A DNA stretch of 64,000 nt from assembly GCF_000832125.1 (NCBI RefSeq), contig NZ_JPRK01000011.1, positions 248,001 to 312,000 on the forward strand. Reading direction: 5' to 3'. The notes under the pieces were generated by a model, which saw only the letters and a list, made by a program, of their open reading frames with translations, was not told where the DNA came from and made no database searches. Each line of letters opens with the position of its first letter. Position 1 is the stretch's first letter. Position numbers and translations under genes: made by a program. This DNA comes from Flavobacterium hibernum (GTDB taxonomy: Bacteria > Bacteroidota > Bacteroidia > Flavobacteriales > Flavobacteriaceae). Positions 26,175 to 34,325 of the stretch are shown here, in pieces.

Positions 26175-26915
26175 TTATTCGAATTTTTTAAGTTCAAAAG
26201 TTTCGCCATCAAAAACTCCATACGTAAAATAACCAATCCAGTCACCTAGATTCACATATTTTGAATCTTCACCAACCGGAATAATCATTGGTAAATGACG
26301 ATGTCCGAAAATAAAGTAATTATAATGTTTGGTTTCGAGTTTACGTTTGGCGTACAAAACTAACCATTCATTTTCTTCACCTAAAAATTTAACGTCCTCG
26401 TCTCCAGAAATCAGTTTGTTTTTTACGGATAAATATTGCGCTAAACTCACGCCAACATCGGGATGTAACCATCGGAAAAGCCATTTTGAAAATGGATTTG
26501 TAAATACCTTTTTCATTCGTTTATATCCCTTATCACCAGGACCTTTTCCGTCTCCGTGACCAATTAAGAATGTTGTTCCGTTAAAAGTAAATTCTTTGTT
26601 ATCATGATAAACCGGAATATTCAATTCGGTTTCAAAATAATCATTCATCCACAAATCATGATTTCCTACGAAAAAATAAACCGGAATTCCGCTATCACGA
26701 ATTTCGGCCAATTTTCCTAAAACACGTACGAAACCTTTTGGTACAACCGTTTTATACTCAAACCAAAAATCGAATAAATCGCCTAGTAAAAAAATTGCTT
26801 CGGCATCTTTTTTAACCTCATCTAACCAAGCCACAAATTTTTGTTCACGAGGCAAACTCAATTCAGGCGTTGGAGCACCAAAATGCTGATCAGAAGCGAA
26901 ATATACTTTTTTCAT
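26175..26915 (-). CDS. lpxH: UDP-2,3-diacylglucosamine diphosphatase
   Basis: Calcineurin-like phosphoesterase of 246 residues that cleaves UDP-2,3-diacylglucosamine to lipid X in lipid A synthesis at the inner-membrane face. Metal-binding motifs in order are FASDQHFGAP (D-x-H), LLGDLFDFWFEYK (GD-x2-DxW), FVGNHDLWM (GNHD), LIGHGDGKGPGD and FIFGHRHLPM. The FDFWFEY variant is typical for LpxH of Bacteroidota. Named by family; LpxH2-type enzymes are similar. queD is 64 bp upstream on the same strand. Confidence 0.92.
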   Translation of the reverse strand: MKKVYFASDQHFGAPTPELSLPREQKFVAWLDEVKKDAEAIFLLGDLFDFWFEYKTVVPKGFVRVLGKLAEIRDSGIPVYFFVGNHDLWMNDYFETELNIPVYHDNKEFTFNGTTFLIGHGDGKGPGDKGYKRMKKVFTNPFSKWLFRWLHPDVGVSLAQYLSVKNKLISGDEDVKFLGEENEWLVLYAKRKLETKHYNYFIFGHRHLPMIIPVGEDSKYVNLGDWIGYFTYGVFDGETFELKKFE

Positions 26916-26979
26916 GTATTATGAGATGTGATTTGTGAGATGTGAAACGTGTTACATTTCACAATTTACTTTTTACTAT

Positions 26980-27432
26980 TTACAGATTATCACTCGCGTA
27001 CCATTCGGCAAACGACGATTCTGTCTCTTGAAGTTTAAGTGAGAAAAGAGAAATATCTGCAGGCAAACGAGCTATGATTCTATCGGCAAAATCAACAACC
27101 ATATTTTCACTTGTTGGCTGATAATCAACTAAAATAACATGATGACCACGATTTTTTAATTCATTTGCTAATTCGATATGTGGTGTAGTTTCGTTAAAAA
27201 CTGTTGCGTGATCAAATTGATCGACGATTTCTTCTTTTACAATTTTCTTTAGATCCGAAAAATCGATTACCATTCCGAATTTCACATTCGATCGATCTGT
27301 AATTGGCGAACCAATAACTGTTACCGATAATTTATAACTGTGTCCGTGAACGTTCTTGCATTTTCCGTCATAACCGTACAAAGCATGTCCGGTTTCGAAA
27401 CTAAATTGTTTTGTAATTCTGATATTACTCAT
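26980..27432 (-). CDS. queD: 6-carboxytetrahydropterin synthase
   Basis: QueD/PTPS family enzyme of 150 residues, converting 7,8-dihydroneopterin triphosphate to 6-carboxytetrahydropterin for queuosine. Zinc ligands are the His of FETGHALYGYDGKC and the pair in NVHGHSYKLSV. The catalytic Cys is in GKCKNVHGH. The conserved region VIDFSDLKKIVKEEIVDQFDHA and the C-terminal LQETESSFAEWY are present. The start MSNIRITKQFSFETGHA fits the family. The other queuosine genes are not in this window. Confidence 0.93.
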   Translation of the reverse strand: MSNIRITKQFSFETGHALYGYDGKCKNVHGHSYKLSVTVIGSPITDRSNVKFGMVIDFSDLKKIVKEEIVDQFDHATVFNETTPHIELANELKNRGHHVILVDYQPTSENMVVDFADRIIARLPADISLFSLKLQETESSFAEWYASDNL

Positions 27433-27463
27433 CGATTTGAATTTTAGGTTGCAAATTTACGAA

Positions 27464-27640
27464 TTAATAACCGTTTTTATCTCTTTTTTTGGCTCTGTTA
27501 TACATCCAATACGCAATTCCAACCAGAACTACGAACGGAAGAAACGATCCAATAACAACTCCAATCTGATAACTGCCATCAGGCGCGGTTTTAATTTTCT
27601 CAGCAACATCTACTTGCTGCAGTAATAAAATGAATTTCAT
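27464..27640 (-). CDS. Small single-pass membrane protein
   Basis: A 58-residue reading frame starts MKFILLLQQVDVAEKI. A membrane segment of about 20 residues (IGVVIGSFLPFVVLVGIAYW) is followed by a basic tail ending KKRDKNGY. It lies 31 bp upstream of queD on the same strand. Its coding-like composition and membrane-plus-basic-tail design support a real gene. The function is unknown. Confidence 0.6.
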   Translation of the reverse strand: MKFILLLQQVDVAEKIKTAPDGSYQIGVVIGSFLPFVVLVGIAYWMYNRAKKRDKNGY

Positions 27641-27669
27641 TGTAGATTATCTTTATTGATATTTTATTT

Positions 27670-27732
27670 TGCCACAGATTAAAGGATTAAAATGATTTTA
27701 AAATAATCTTATTAATCCTTTAATCTGTGGCA
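27670..27732. repeat. Intergenic palindrome, TGCCACAGATT family, copy 3
   Basis: TGCCACAGATTAAAGGATTA and TAATCCTTTAATCTGTGGCA are 20-base exact inverse arms. It is the most perfect of the three copies and lies just after the enoyl-CoA hydratase gene, where it could also terminate transcription. Confidence 0.8.
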
Positions 27733-27736
27733 AAAA

Positions 27737-28501
27737 TTACTTTTTAAATTGTATTAATGCATTTTTACTAAAATCAGACAAAACTAATTTTCCTGTAATT
27801 GCTGCGCGTTCCAGAAGCAACGATTCCCAATGTTCTGTTCCTTCCCAGATAATCTTTTTCATTTCAGATAAAGCTTCGGGATTGTATGAACTTAGTTTTT
27901 GTGCAAAATTTGCCACGGCGTTATCCAGATTCTCTGCCAAGTGAATTTCAGAGAAAAGTTTATTGCTTAAAGCCCATTCTGCCGATTTCCATTCGTGAGC
28001 CGCCAAAGTCATTTCGGCCATTGCTGCTTTTCCAATTTTACGCGAAACTGCTGGCTCAATTACAAATGGTCCAATTCCGATTGCTAATTCTGATAATTTT
28101 ATAGCACTTTCCGGTGTTGCCAAAACATAATCACAAGCCGAAATAATACCAACTCCTCCTCCAACAGATTTCCCCTGAACTCTACCTATTATAAGTTTAG
28201 AACAATTTCGCATTGCGTTTAGCAAATGAGCAAATCCCGAGAAAAACTCAGCACCTTGCTCTTCATTTTTTACAGCCAAAAGCTCATCAAACGAAGCTCC
28301 TGAACAAAAAACTTTCGAACCTTCGCTTTGCAAAACAATTACAGAAACCGTTTTATTAAGACTCAAAGCATTAATTTCGGCAGATAATTGATCTAATAAT
28401 TCGCGCGGAAAAGAATTACTGGCCGGATGACCAAACTGTACTGTTGCAACTGCATTATTAAAAATAGTTTGTAAAGAACCGTTTTGAATTGTTGTACTCA
28501 T
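27737..28501 (-). CDS. Enoyl-CoA hydratase/isomerase-family protein
   Basis: Crotonase-superfamily protein of 254 residues from the ATG at 28501 (MSTTIQNGSL). Crotonase features are GHPASNSFPRELLDQL, the first oxyanion-hole region VFCSGASFDELLAV, and the second RVQGKSVGGGVGIISACDYVLA. In ordinary hydratases two Glu residues catalyse hydration. Here the first position is near SVGGGVG and the second near ELAIGIGPFVIEP, so isomerase, hydratase or other activity cannot be decided. A longer frame to 28537 adds 12 residues without family support. It is apparently monocistronic. Confidence 0.85.
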   Translation of the reverse strand: MSTTIQNGSLQTIFNNAVATVQFGHPASNSFPRELLDQLSAEINALSLNKTVSVIVLQSEGSKVFCSGASFDELLAVKNEEQGAEFFSGFAHLLNAMRNCSKLIIGRVQGKSVGGGVGIISACDYVLATPESAIKLSELAIGIGPFVIEPAVSRKIGKAAMAEMTLAAHEWKSAEWALSNKLFSEIHLAENLDNAVANFAQKLSSYNPEALSEMKKIIWEGTEHWESLLLERAAITGKLVLSDFSKNALIQFKK

Positions 28502-28605
28502 AAAAATAGATTTGAACGTAAAGTTACGGTTTTGCAACTATTTTAAGTTGATGGCTTTCGAAATTTGTTTTTTGTAAATTAATTGACTTTATTTGCTAAC
28601 GCTTT

Positions 28606-28680
28606 GGGGGATTAGCTCATTTGGCTAGAGTATCCCGATGAAAAATCGGGAAGGTGACAGTTCGAATTTTCCTTCAAAAC
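28606..28680 (+). pseudogene. Degenerate tRNA-Ala relic
   Basis: The first 27 bases (28606-28632) are identical to the 5' part of the tRNA-Ala gene at 28689. The anticodon arm is then replaced by TCCCGATGAAAAATCGGGA (28633-28651), a 7-bp stem with a 5-base loop that cannot present an anticodon. A TTCGAAT T-loop is kept but its stem does not pair, and the acceptor 3' strand is missing or poor. I take it as a chimeric, nonfunctional copy 83 bp upstream of the intact gene. Confidence 0.65.
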
Positions 28681-28688
28681 CAACTAAC

Positions 28689-28762
28689 GGGGGATTAGCT
28701 CATTTGGCTAGAGTACTTGCCTGGCAGGCAAGGGGTGACCGGTTCGAATCCGGTATTCTCCA
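28689..28762 (+). tRNA. tRNA-Ala (GGC)
   Basis: The cloverleaf is complete: acceptor GGGGGAT with ATTCTCC, D arm GCTC...GAGT, anticodon stem CTTGC/GCAAG with loop CTGGCAG (anticodon GGC at 28723-28725), T arm ACCGG-TTCGAAT-CCGGT, discriminator A. CCA is not encoded. A terminator follows at 28781. Confidence 0.93.
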
Positions 28763-28780
28763 CAAATATTTTACAACAAA

Positions 28781-28815
28781 AATACCCAAACAAATCTGTT
28801 TGGGTATTTTTTTTT
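28781..28815 (+). terminator. Intrinsic terminator after tRNA-Ala
   Basis: AATACCCAAACA and TGTTTGGGTATT pair perfectly around AATC, followed by a run of T. Confidence 0.85.
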
Positions 28816-28932
28816 ATGTCCTTTAAAATCTGTTTAAAGACTTCACTGAACATAAATATTCACTTGATTTGATCGAGTATTTAATAATTCTAAACCTTGC
28901 TAAACAATTTTCATAATCAAAGAATATTTTAC

Positions 28933-28940
28933 TATTTTTG
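28933..28940 (+). promoter_or_regulatory. -7 promoter element for the AraC-type regulator
   Basis: TATTTTTG matches TAnnTTTG, 70 bases before the ATG at 29011. The -33 box is unclear. Confidence 0.45.
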
Positions 28941-29010
28941 ATTCGATTAACATCCGAAATTTCGGAAAGAACCAATTACAAACCACAACATTACCAAAAG
29001 AATATACTGA

Positions 29011-30150
29011 ATGGATAAAATTAATTTATTAATTATTGTGATCATTATTACCCTATTCGTTTCATTATTTCTTGCCTTTTTTCTCTTTACCGTCAAAACA
29101 AAACATAAGTTAAGCAATTCTCTTTTTGCGATTTTTCTGCTTCTAACTGCATTAGACAGTATTGATCCCCTATTAAGCTTAGTGGTTAAAAATCCGTCAA
29201 ATCTAGGGATGCTTAGAACTACATTTGCTTTTTTGCAAATTCCTGTTTTTTATCTTTACGTACTCTCTGTTTGTTATTCTGATTTTAAGCTTAAATCTAA
29301 AAACCTCATACACCTACTTCCGTTTTTGATTGTAAATCTAATTTTATTACCTCGTTTTTACGCCGTTGATCTTGCTTCTAAAATTAGTTTTATTCAAAAT
29401 CGTCAAAATATGATCGAGCTTCAGCTTATTCATATTCTATTTCACATTCAAATAGTTGTCTATATTACTGCCGTTTTTGTCATCTTAAAAAGAACTAAAA
29501 AACTATATCTCGAAAACAACTCAGGCGCGAGTATAAATTCTTATAATTGGTTATTTCAATTTACGAGTGTACTAACTATTTTATATTTGATTGCTCTTGT
29601 AAAGAATATTTTTAAATTTTCGGATTACCCATACATTTCCGAATGGATCAAAATTGGAATTGTACCGTTTCAACTCATTATTATATGTTGGTACTTATAC
29701 AAGGCATTAAATCATCCAGATTTATTTAGAAACATTGATTCAAAATTAAAACTGGTACAGGATATTATTTCTGAAGAAAAAAATAACGACCAAAAAACCA
29801 CAAACGAAAAGGAATACAACCAAGAGTTAATTAAGTTGAAACAATATATGGCAGAGGAAAAACCATTCTTAAATCCTTCCTTAACGATTCAAGATGTTTC
29901 AGCTGCTATTCAAATTCCTGTTCGTGACTTATCGCTTTTGATTAATCACAAACTAGAACAGCATTTTTATGATTTCGTTAATACCTATCGTATCGAAAAT
30001 GCAATGAATATTTTAAAAGATGTTACCAAAAGCAAAGTAACTATTTTAGAAATTTTGTACGATGTAGGTTTTAATTCAAAATCTTCTTTTAATACTGCGT
30101 TTAAAAAACATACCGGAAACACTCCAACAACTTACCGCAAAAGCCTATAA
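29011..30150 (+). CDS. AraC-family regulator with N-terminal membrane domain
   Basis: Protein of 379 residues. The first 230 residues contain about seven hydrophobic segments (for example IIVIIITLFVSLFLAFFLF and LIHLLPFLIVNLILLP). A cytoplasmic C-terminal AraC domain follows (about 285-378: SLTIQDVSAAIQIPVRDLSL, YRIENAMNILKD, VTILEILYDVGFNSKSSFNT, FKKHTGNTPTTYRK). Such membrane-bound AraC regulators are common in Bacteroidota and are thought to sense a signal in the membrane. The serine hydrolase gene follows 156 bp downstream on the same strand and is a natural candidate target, by inference only. Confidence 0.88.
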   Translation: MDKINLLIIVIIITLFVSLFLAFFLFTVKTKHKLSNSLFAIFLLLTALDSIDPLLSLVVKNPSNLGMLRTTFAFLQIPVFYLYVLSVCYSDFKLKSKNLIHLLPFLIVNLILLPRFYAVDLASKISFIQNRQNMIELQLIHILFHIQIVVYITAVFVILKRTKKLYLENNSGASINSYNWLFQFTSVLTILYLIALVKNIFKFSDYPYISEWIKIGIVPFQLIIICWYLYKALNHPDLFRNIDSKLKLVQDIISEEKNNDQKTTNEKEYNQELIKLKQYMAEEKPFLNPSLTIQDVSAAIQIPVRDLSLLINHKLEQHFYDFVNTYRIENAMNILKDVTKSKVTILEILYDVGFNSKSSFNTAFKKHTGNTPTTYRKSL

Positions 30151-30306
30151 AACAAGACTTTGTAATTACTCGTACTTCCATTTTTAAATATTCGTACTAG
30201 TTTTTTAAAACAAATGCGTTCGAATATTTTTATTCGGTCGCATAGGTTTAATTTCTCTCACATCTTTGTATCGAAATAAATTTCTAACCTTAAAATTTAC
30301 GATACC

Positions 30307-31776
30307 ATGAAAAACGCTATTTATTTATTACTTCTTATAGTAACAGTCGCAAGTGCTCAAACAAACAAAAAAGCAGCATTTAAAGAAAGAGATTATAGCT
30401 TTCTTACAGACAGCTTAAATATTGACAAACAATTAGAGAAATATAAACTTGCAGGATTTAGTCTTGTTGTTTTTCAAAACTACGAGATTGTGTACACGAA
30501 CCAATTTGGTGTAAAATCAATAGATTCAAAAGAGAAAATAGATCAAAACACTGCTTTTTCTACAGCTTCAATTTCAAAACCAATTACAGCGTTACTTTGT
30601 TTTATGCTTGAAGAAAAAGGATTGATTAATCTAGATACTCCGATAGATGGCTACCTAAAACGCTGGCATTTACCAAAAAGTAAATTTACTGAGAATAACA
30701 GCCCAACATGGAGACAATTTCTTAATCATACGGCTGGCACAACTCAAAGCGGATTTGCCGATTATTATGAAGGCGATACAATACCAACAATAAAAGAAAG
30801 TCTTTTAGGAAAAATTCCGCGATATGATAAAGAAATAGATTTCTTGTTCACGCCTGGAACGGGTTGGGCATATAGTGGCGGTGGTTATGTAATTGTTCAA
30901 ATGGCATTAGAAGATACTTTTAAAAAACCTATTGGAGAACTTGCCAGAGAATACATTTTCGCTCCTCTTGGACTAAAAAACACTACAATGATACAACCTG
31001 ACGAGAAAGGATTCCCAACAAATGTAGCACTGGTTCACGACGAAAACGAAAAAGTTATTAGAACAGGTTTGCCAATTACGCCGCAAGTTGGAGCATCTGG
31101 AATGTGGTCTACTCCTACTGATCTAGCCATAATTGCTATTGAAATGCAAAATGCTTTGCGCAATAAAAACAACAAAGTAATTTCTCATAATGTTGCAAAA
31201 AAAGTAACAGAAGTTACTGCTATAAAAGATGCTGTTGGCGGATGGAGTTACGGATGGCAAAAATCCTTTGGTTACAATAACTACGATTGGTTTATATGCA
31301 ATGGTTCGAATACAGGAGTTGGCGGAAGTATTTTTGCAACGATGACAGATGGAAATGGCTTTACATTTTTAACTAATGGCGAAAAACCAAATCGTTTTCC
31401 TGTAATGGGAAATACTCAAAAAACGCTTTTAAAATTGATGAACTGGGACAACAAGACATCTAATGACGAAATTCAGGAAATGCCTTCAACTCTAAAAGAA
31501 AAGCTAGTAGGTACTTATGATGATTTTCTTTATGCGCAAGGCGTAGAAACCAAAATTGTAGAAAAAAACAATCGCCTTTATGTTCAATCTATGTTATTGG
31601 ATCATTTTAAAGGAAAAAATGATAATGAGTTGGTGTATTTAAAAAACGGATATTTTAAAATCGTTGATTATCCAAACTTACTAAAATTCGATTTTGACAA
31701 TGGAAAAGCAAATTCTGTAACCTTAATGAGAGATAATCTTACTACTAAAGTTGACTTAACCAAGAAAGCAAAATAA
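30307..31776 (+). CDS. Class C beta-lactamase-family serine hydrolase
   Basis: Secreted protein of 489 residues with a signal peptide MKNAIYLLLLIVTVASAQ. The serine-hydrolase fold shows the SxxK nucleophile in STASISKPITALL (about residues 91-94), the YxN-equivalent in TGWAYSGGGYVIVQ (Tyr-Ser-Gly, so Asn is replaced), LNHTAGT, and a GGSIFATMTDG segment at the KTG position. The C-terminal 100 residues form a lipocalin-like extension. Relatives are D-aminopeptidases, esterases and unclassified peptidoglycan-related enzymes; true beta-lactamase activity is unlikely. A near -7 element (CATCTTTG) precedes it, and a terminator follows at 31792-31828. Confidence 0.88.
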   Translation: MKNAIYLLLLIVTVASAQTNKKAAFKERDYSFLTDSLNIDKQLEKYKLAGFSLVVFQNYEIVYTNQFGVKSIDSKEKIDQNTAFSTASISKPITALLCFMLEEKGLINLDTPIDGYLKRWHLPKSKFTENNSPTWRQFLNHTAGTTQSGFADYYEGDTIPTIKESLLGKIPRYDKEIDFLFTPGTGWAYSGGGYVIVQMALEDTFKKPIGELAREYIFAPLGLKNTTMIQPDEKGFPTNVALVHDENEKVIRTGLPITPQVGASGMWSTPTDLAIIAIEMQNALRNKNNKVISHNVAKKVTEVTAIKDAVGGWSYGWQKSFGYNNYDWFICNGSNTGVGGSIFATMTDGNGFTFLTNGEKPNRFPVMGNTQKTLLKLMNWDNKTSNDEIQEMPSTLKEKLVGTYDDFLYAQGVETKIVEKNNRLYVQSMLLDHFKGKNDNELVYLKNGYFKIVDYPNLLKFDFDNGKANSVTLMRDNLTTKVDLTKKAK

Positions 31777-31791
31777 ACTCTGATTTAAAAC

Positions 31792-31828
31792 AAAAAGCTG
31801 TAGTACTCCAATTGTATTACAGCTTTTT
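31792..31828 (+). terminator. Intrinsic terminator, probably bidirectional
   Basis: AAAAAGCTGTAGTAC and GTATTACAGCTTTTT form a stem with one mismatch, with A and T runs on the two sides. It lies between two convergent genes. Confidence 0.8.
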
Positions 31829-31844
31829 GGTTTAAACAAATCTA

Positions 31845-32021
31845 TTATCGTTCATTTGCGTTATCCTCGAAATCTACTCTTTCTTTGTCAGTTTTTTTGA
31901 AATCATTATTTAAAAGATTCGTTAACTTCTTTTTTTCCTTCTGATTTTTTTTAATTGTTAAAACAACCAAAATGACAATCAATAATGCTACAACTCCTAT
32001 TACTACCCAATTAATATCCAT
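31845..32021 (-). CDS. Small single-pass membrane protein
   Basis: Protein of 58 residues from the ATG at 32021 (MDINWVVIGVVALLIVILVVL). One membrane segment is followed by a charged cytoplasmic tail (KKNQKEKKKLTNLLNNDFKK, ending NANER). A longer frame to 32066 adds 15 residues of poor quality. Similar tiny membrane proteins with a charged tail are common in flavobacteria, with unknown function. It is convergent with the serine hydrolase gene and shares the terminator. Confidence 0.7.
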   Translation of the reverse strand: MDINWVVIGVVALLIVILVVLTIKKNQKEKKKLTNLLNNDFKKTDKERVDFEDNANER

Positions 32022-32305
32022 AGTTTTAATTTTTAAATAAAAATATAATTTAAAAATATTGAACACATTATCAAAAGGTTAAGCCTTTAAAGAAAAACAA
32101 CATCATAAAAATCAACATTACAAAATTCAAGTTTAAAAAAGACCAATTGTACATTCCAGATAGCAGGAATATATCCTTTTCATCTTACTACATTCAAGCT
32201 TTTTGAGAATTTTTCTCATTCTTTAATTTTATAATTCAAAACGCGATAAAACTTATTTTAATATAAATATAGCTTTTATAGGCATTATTTATTTGAGTCA
32301 ACATA

Positions 32306-32313
32306 TAGATTTG
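32306..32313 (+). promoter_or_regulatory. -7 promoter element in the 32022-32369 gap
   Basis: TAGATTTG matches TAnnTTTG, 57 bases before the lipoprotein ATG at 32370. The 348-bp gap 32022-32369 is otherwise AT-rich, with a GAGAATTTTTCTC palindrome at about 32206-32218. I see no gene in it. Confidence 0.5.
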
Positions 32314-32369
32314 TTTAATTCTAACACATGGATAATATCAAACTATATATTCACTTAAACCAAAAAACA

Positions 32370-32753
32370 ATGAAAAAGTTAATTTTATTATTTAGTCTGT
32401 TAGTCATACTTACTGCATGTTCTACATCAGACAATGAAGAAAACTCAAAAGACAATTTTAATCCACCAGATTGGATAATAGGGAGCTGGAGATCAGATAA
32501 TGGTACAATGTATACCTTTAGAAATGATGATATAATTTGCACATCTGAAGGCAATCGAGTTTCATACAAAGATAAAGTAGCATTTTTAAAAAGTGGAAAA
32601 TCAACTTATAGCATTACAGAAACAAAAACAAATGACAGTTATATTGCAGAATTTAAAGTTTCTAATAAAACAACTATTTTTAGTTTCTCCAAAATATCTG
32701 CTACCAAAATAACATCAAATGAACACCTTAGTGGTAACTATAAAAAACATTAA
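32370..32753 (+). CDS. Small lipocalin-like lipoprotein
   Basis: Predicted lipoprotein of 127 residues from the ATG at 32370: MKKLILLFSLLVILTAC then STSDNEENSK. The mature part has IIGSWRSDNGTMYTFRNDDI and alternating strand residues typical of the small lipocalin-like domains of Bacteroidota lipoproteins, with GSW at the first strand. A longer frame from 32328 lacks a sensible N-terminus. Function unknown. It has its own promoter and terminator. Confidence 0.75.
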   Translation: MKKLILLFSLLVILTACSTSDNEENSKDNFNPPDWIIGSWRSDNGTMYTFRNDDIICTSEGNRVSYKDKVAFLKSGKSTYSITETKTNDSYIAEFKVSNKTTIFSFSKISATKITSNEHLSGNYKKH

Positions 32754-32755
32754 TC

Positions 32756-32792
32756 AAAAACCGCATTATCAATTTGTAATGCGGTTTTTTTT
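32756..32792 (+). terminator. Intrinsic terminator after the lipoprotein gene
   Basis: AAAAACCGCATTA and TAATGCGGTTTTT are exact inverse arms, followed by more T. Confidence 0.88.
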
Positions 32793-32962
32793 TACCAGAA
32801 AGTAAAAGTTACGTATTCAAAAAACCGTAAATACTGTATGAAAAACTGTATTTTTGTTTATCACAAAACATAGTAGATTATATTATAATGAATTTTTCAA
32901 AACTGTAATTTACCCCAACAGTCTGTTTTTTACCAAAACCCATTTTCTAAAAGAATTTTAAA

Positions 32963-32970
32963 TATCTTTG
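32963..32970 (+). promoter_or_regulatory. -7 promoter element abutting the XRE start
   Basis: TATCTTTG matches TAnnTTTG but ends only 4 bases before the ATG at 32975. If used, transcription would begin at or next to the start codon. Confidence 0.4.
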
Positions 32971-32974
32971 AATT

Positions 32975-33370
32975 ATGAGCACAGCAACAAAATCAAATCA
33001 TATAGGGCGCAAAATAAGCCGTATTCGTGAACTTCGCGATATGAAGCAAGAAGCTTTGGCACAAGCTTTAGGCATGAGCCAGCAAACTGTATCTGCAATA
33101 GAAAACAGCGAAACTATAGAAGAAGAAAAACTAGTTGAAATAGCAAAAGCACTTGGTGTTACTGCTGAAGCCATAAAAAGTTTTTCAGAAGAAAATATGA
33201 TTACTTACTTTAATACTTTCAACGATAGTCCCGGAAACTTTGGAACTTTTGCGAATGGAGCAATTTGCAATTTTAATCCTCTTGATAAAGTGGTTGAACT
33301 TTACGAACGTTTAGTTCAAGCTGAAAAAGATAAAGTTGAGTATTTGGAAAAACTATTTAAGGAGAAATAA
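32975..33370 (+). CDS. XRE-family HTH protein with C-terminal coiled coil
   Basis: Protein of 131 residues. The HTH_3 domain (about residues 11-68) is clear: IGRKISRIRELRDMKQEALA, LGMSQQTVSAIENSETIEEE, KLVEIAKALGVTAEAIKSF. After a linker with Phe, Asn and Gly residues comes a helical tail (VVELYERLVQAEKDKVEYLE) suited to dimerisation. No toxin gene is adjacent, so it is unlikely to be a simple antitoxin. Target genes are unknown. The start must be at or before MSTATKSNH because helix 1 begins soon after, which makes the abutting -7 element notable. Confidence 0.9.
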   Translation: MSTATKSNHIGRKISRIRELRDMKQEALAQALGMSQQTVSAIENSETIEEEKLVEIAKALGVTAEAIKSFSEENMITYFNTFNDSPGNFGTFANGAICNFNPLDKVVELYERLVQAEKDKVEYLEKLFKEK

Positions 33371-33434
33371 GTCTTTTTATAATCTGACAAAACAATTAGA
33401 AAAAAAGTAAAGCCCAATAAAAAATATTGAGCTT

Positions 33435-33704
33435 TTATAATTGATGTCTAACAGATGAATTAGATTTTTTTATTGTTACATGCTTTTCTTGCGTTACTAT
33501 TATTGTTTTTTTTGCTTCCATGTTTACCTCCATTTCTTTGTTTAATTTTCCGTTATTATTTACATTCTCAATTCGACAATTTTCATTCTTAATTCGGCTA
33601 ATTTTTATACTTTCATTACACGAATAACTATAGTTATTCACTTGAAACATTGATAATCCAACATGCACCAATATAGGTATGAACTTTTTAACTCCTTTTT
33701 TCAT
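33435..33704 (-). CDS. Small putative protein of unknown function
   Basis: An 89-residue frame with a basic, weakly hydrophobic N-terminus (MKKGVKKFIPILVHVGLSMF) and a polar Lys/Asn/Glu-rich remainder. I recognise no motif. The main support is a -7 element (TACCTTTG on the minus strand, 33743-33736) about 32 bases before the ATG. It could be a weakly exported small protein or a spurious frame in AT-rich DNA. Confidence 0.45.
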   Translation of the reverse strand: MKKGVKKFIPILVHVGLSMFQVNNYSYSCNESIKISRIKNENCRIENVNNNGKLNKEMEVNMEAKKTIIVTQEKHVTIKKSNSSVRHQL

Positions 33705-33735
33705 CTGCGACCATTGGTCTGCTTGTTAATTATTA

Positions 33736-33743
33736 CAAAGGTA
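33736..33743 (-). promoter_or_regulatory. -7 promoter element for the 33435-33704 gene
   Basis: On the minus strand the bases read TACCTTTG, matching TAnnTTTG. Confidence 0.45.
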
Positions 33744-33883
33744 CTTCTAATATTTTTTAAAAGTAGTGTAGACTTTATTCTATAACTAAATAGTCAAATC
33801 GAAAAAACCGATAATAAACTATTGCTATTGATATTCATCAAAAAAAAATCTTCTGCTATTATAAAAAAACCTCAGGAAAAATA

Positions 33884-34294
33884 TCAGACTTCTTCTCTAA
33901 TATATTTCTTGTAATAATTCAAAAAATATAAAGGAAAAAATGCCCCAGCAACTGGCATATAAATACCCCAAAAAGCCTCGTCATAATTCATAGTCTGTTT
34001 TTCTACAATCATTAATAAAACAGAGGTAAGAATAGGAAATATATAGTAAATTCTTTTTTCATTTTCTTTATCAAAATAAATGAATCCCGACGAAAGGAAT
34101 AAAAGGAAATAAAAAAATAGATTAGTCATAAAAATCATAATCAATCCTCTATCAGTATACTTATAATAAAAATATGTCAAGAATAACAACAAAAAAAATC
34201 CCACAACAAAGTTTGAAATCAAAAACGTTCCAAATTTATAGCTTATAAAAGCATAAAAGACAAAAAAGACGAACAAGAAAAAATAATTCCACAT
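33884..34294 (-). CDS. Uncharacterised polytopic membrane protein
   Basis: Protein of 136 residues from the ATG at 34294 (MWNYFFLFVFFVFYAFISYK). It has four or five hydrophobic segments separated by short charged loops, and ends NYYKKYIREEV. No family is recognised. The longer frame to 34360 overlaps the preceding lipid A deacylase gene and begins with a non-membrane stretch, so the later start is preferred. It is the last gene of the apparent 37157-33884 minus-strand unit. Confidence 0.65.
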   Translation of the reverse strand: MWNYFFLFVFFVFYAFISYKFGTFLISNFVVGFFLLLFLTYFYYKYTDRGLIMIFMTNLFFYFLLFLSSGFIYFDKENEKRIYYIFPILTSVLLMIVEKQTMNYDEAFWGIYMPVAGAFFPLYFLNYYKKYIREEV

Positions 34295-34325
34295 AACTTT
34301 TAAATTTTTATTCTGAAAAGAAATC

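Noticed and set aside
28638..28826. 62-codon frame across the tRNA genes
   Set aside because: It crosses the tRNA relic and the intact tRNA-Ala, so it cannot be a protein gene.
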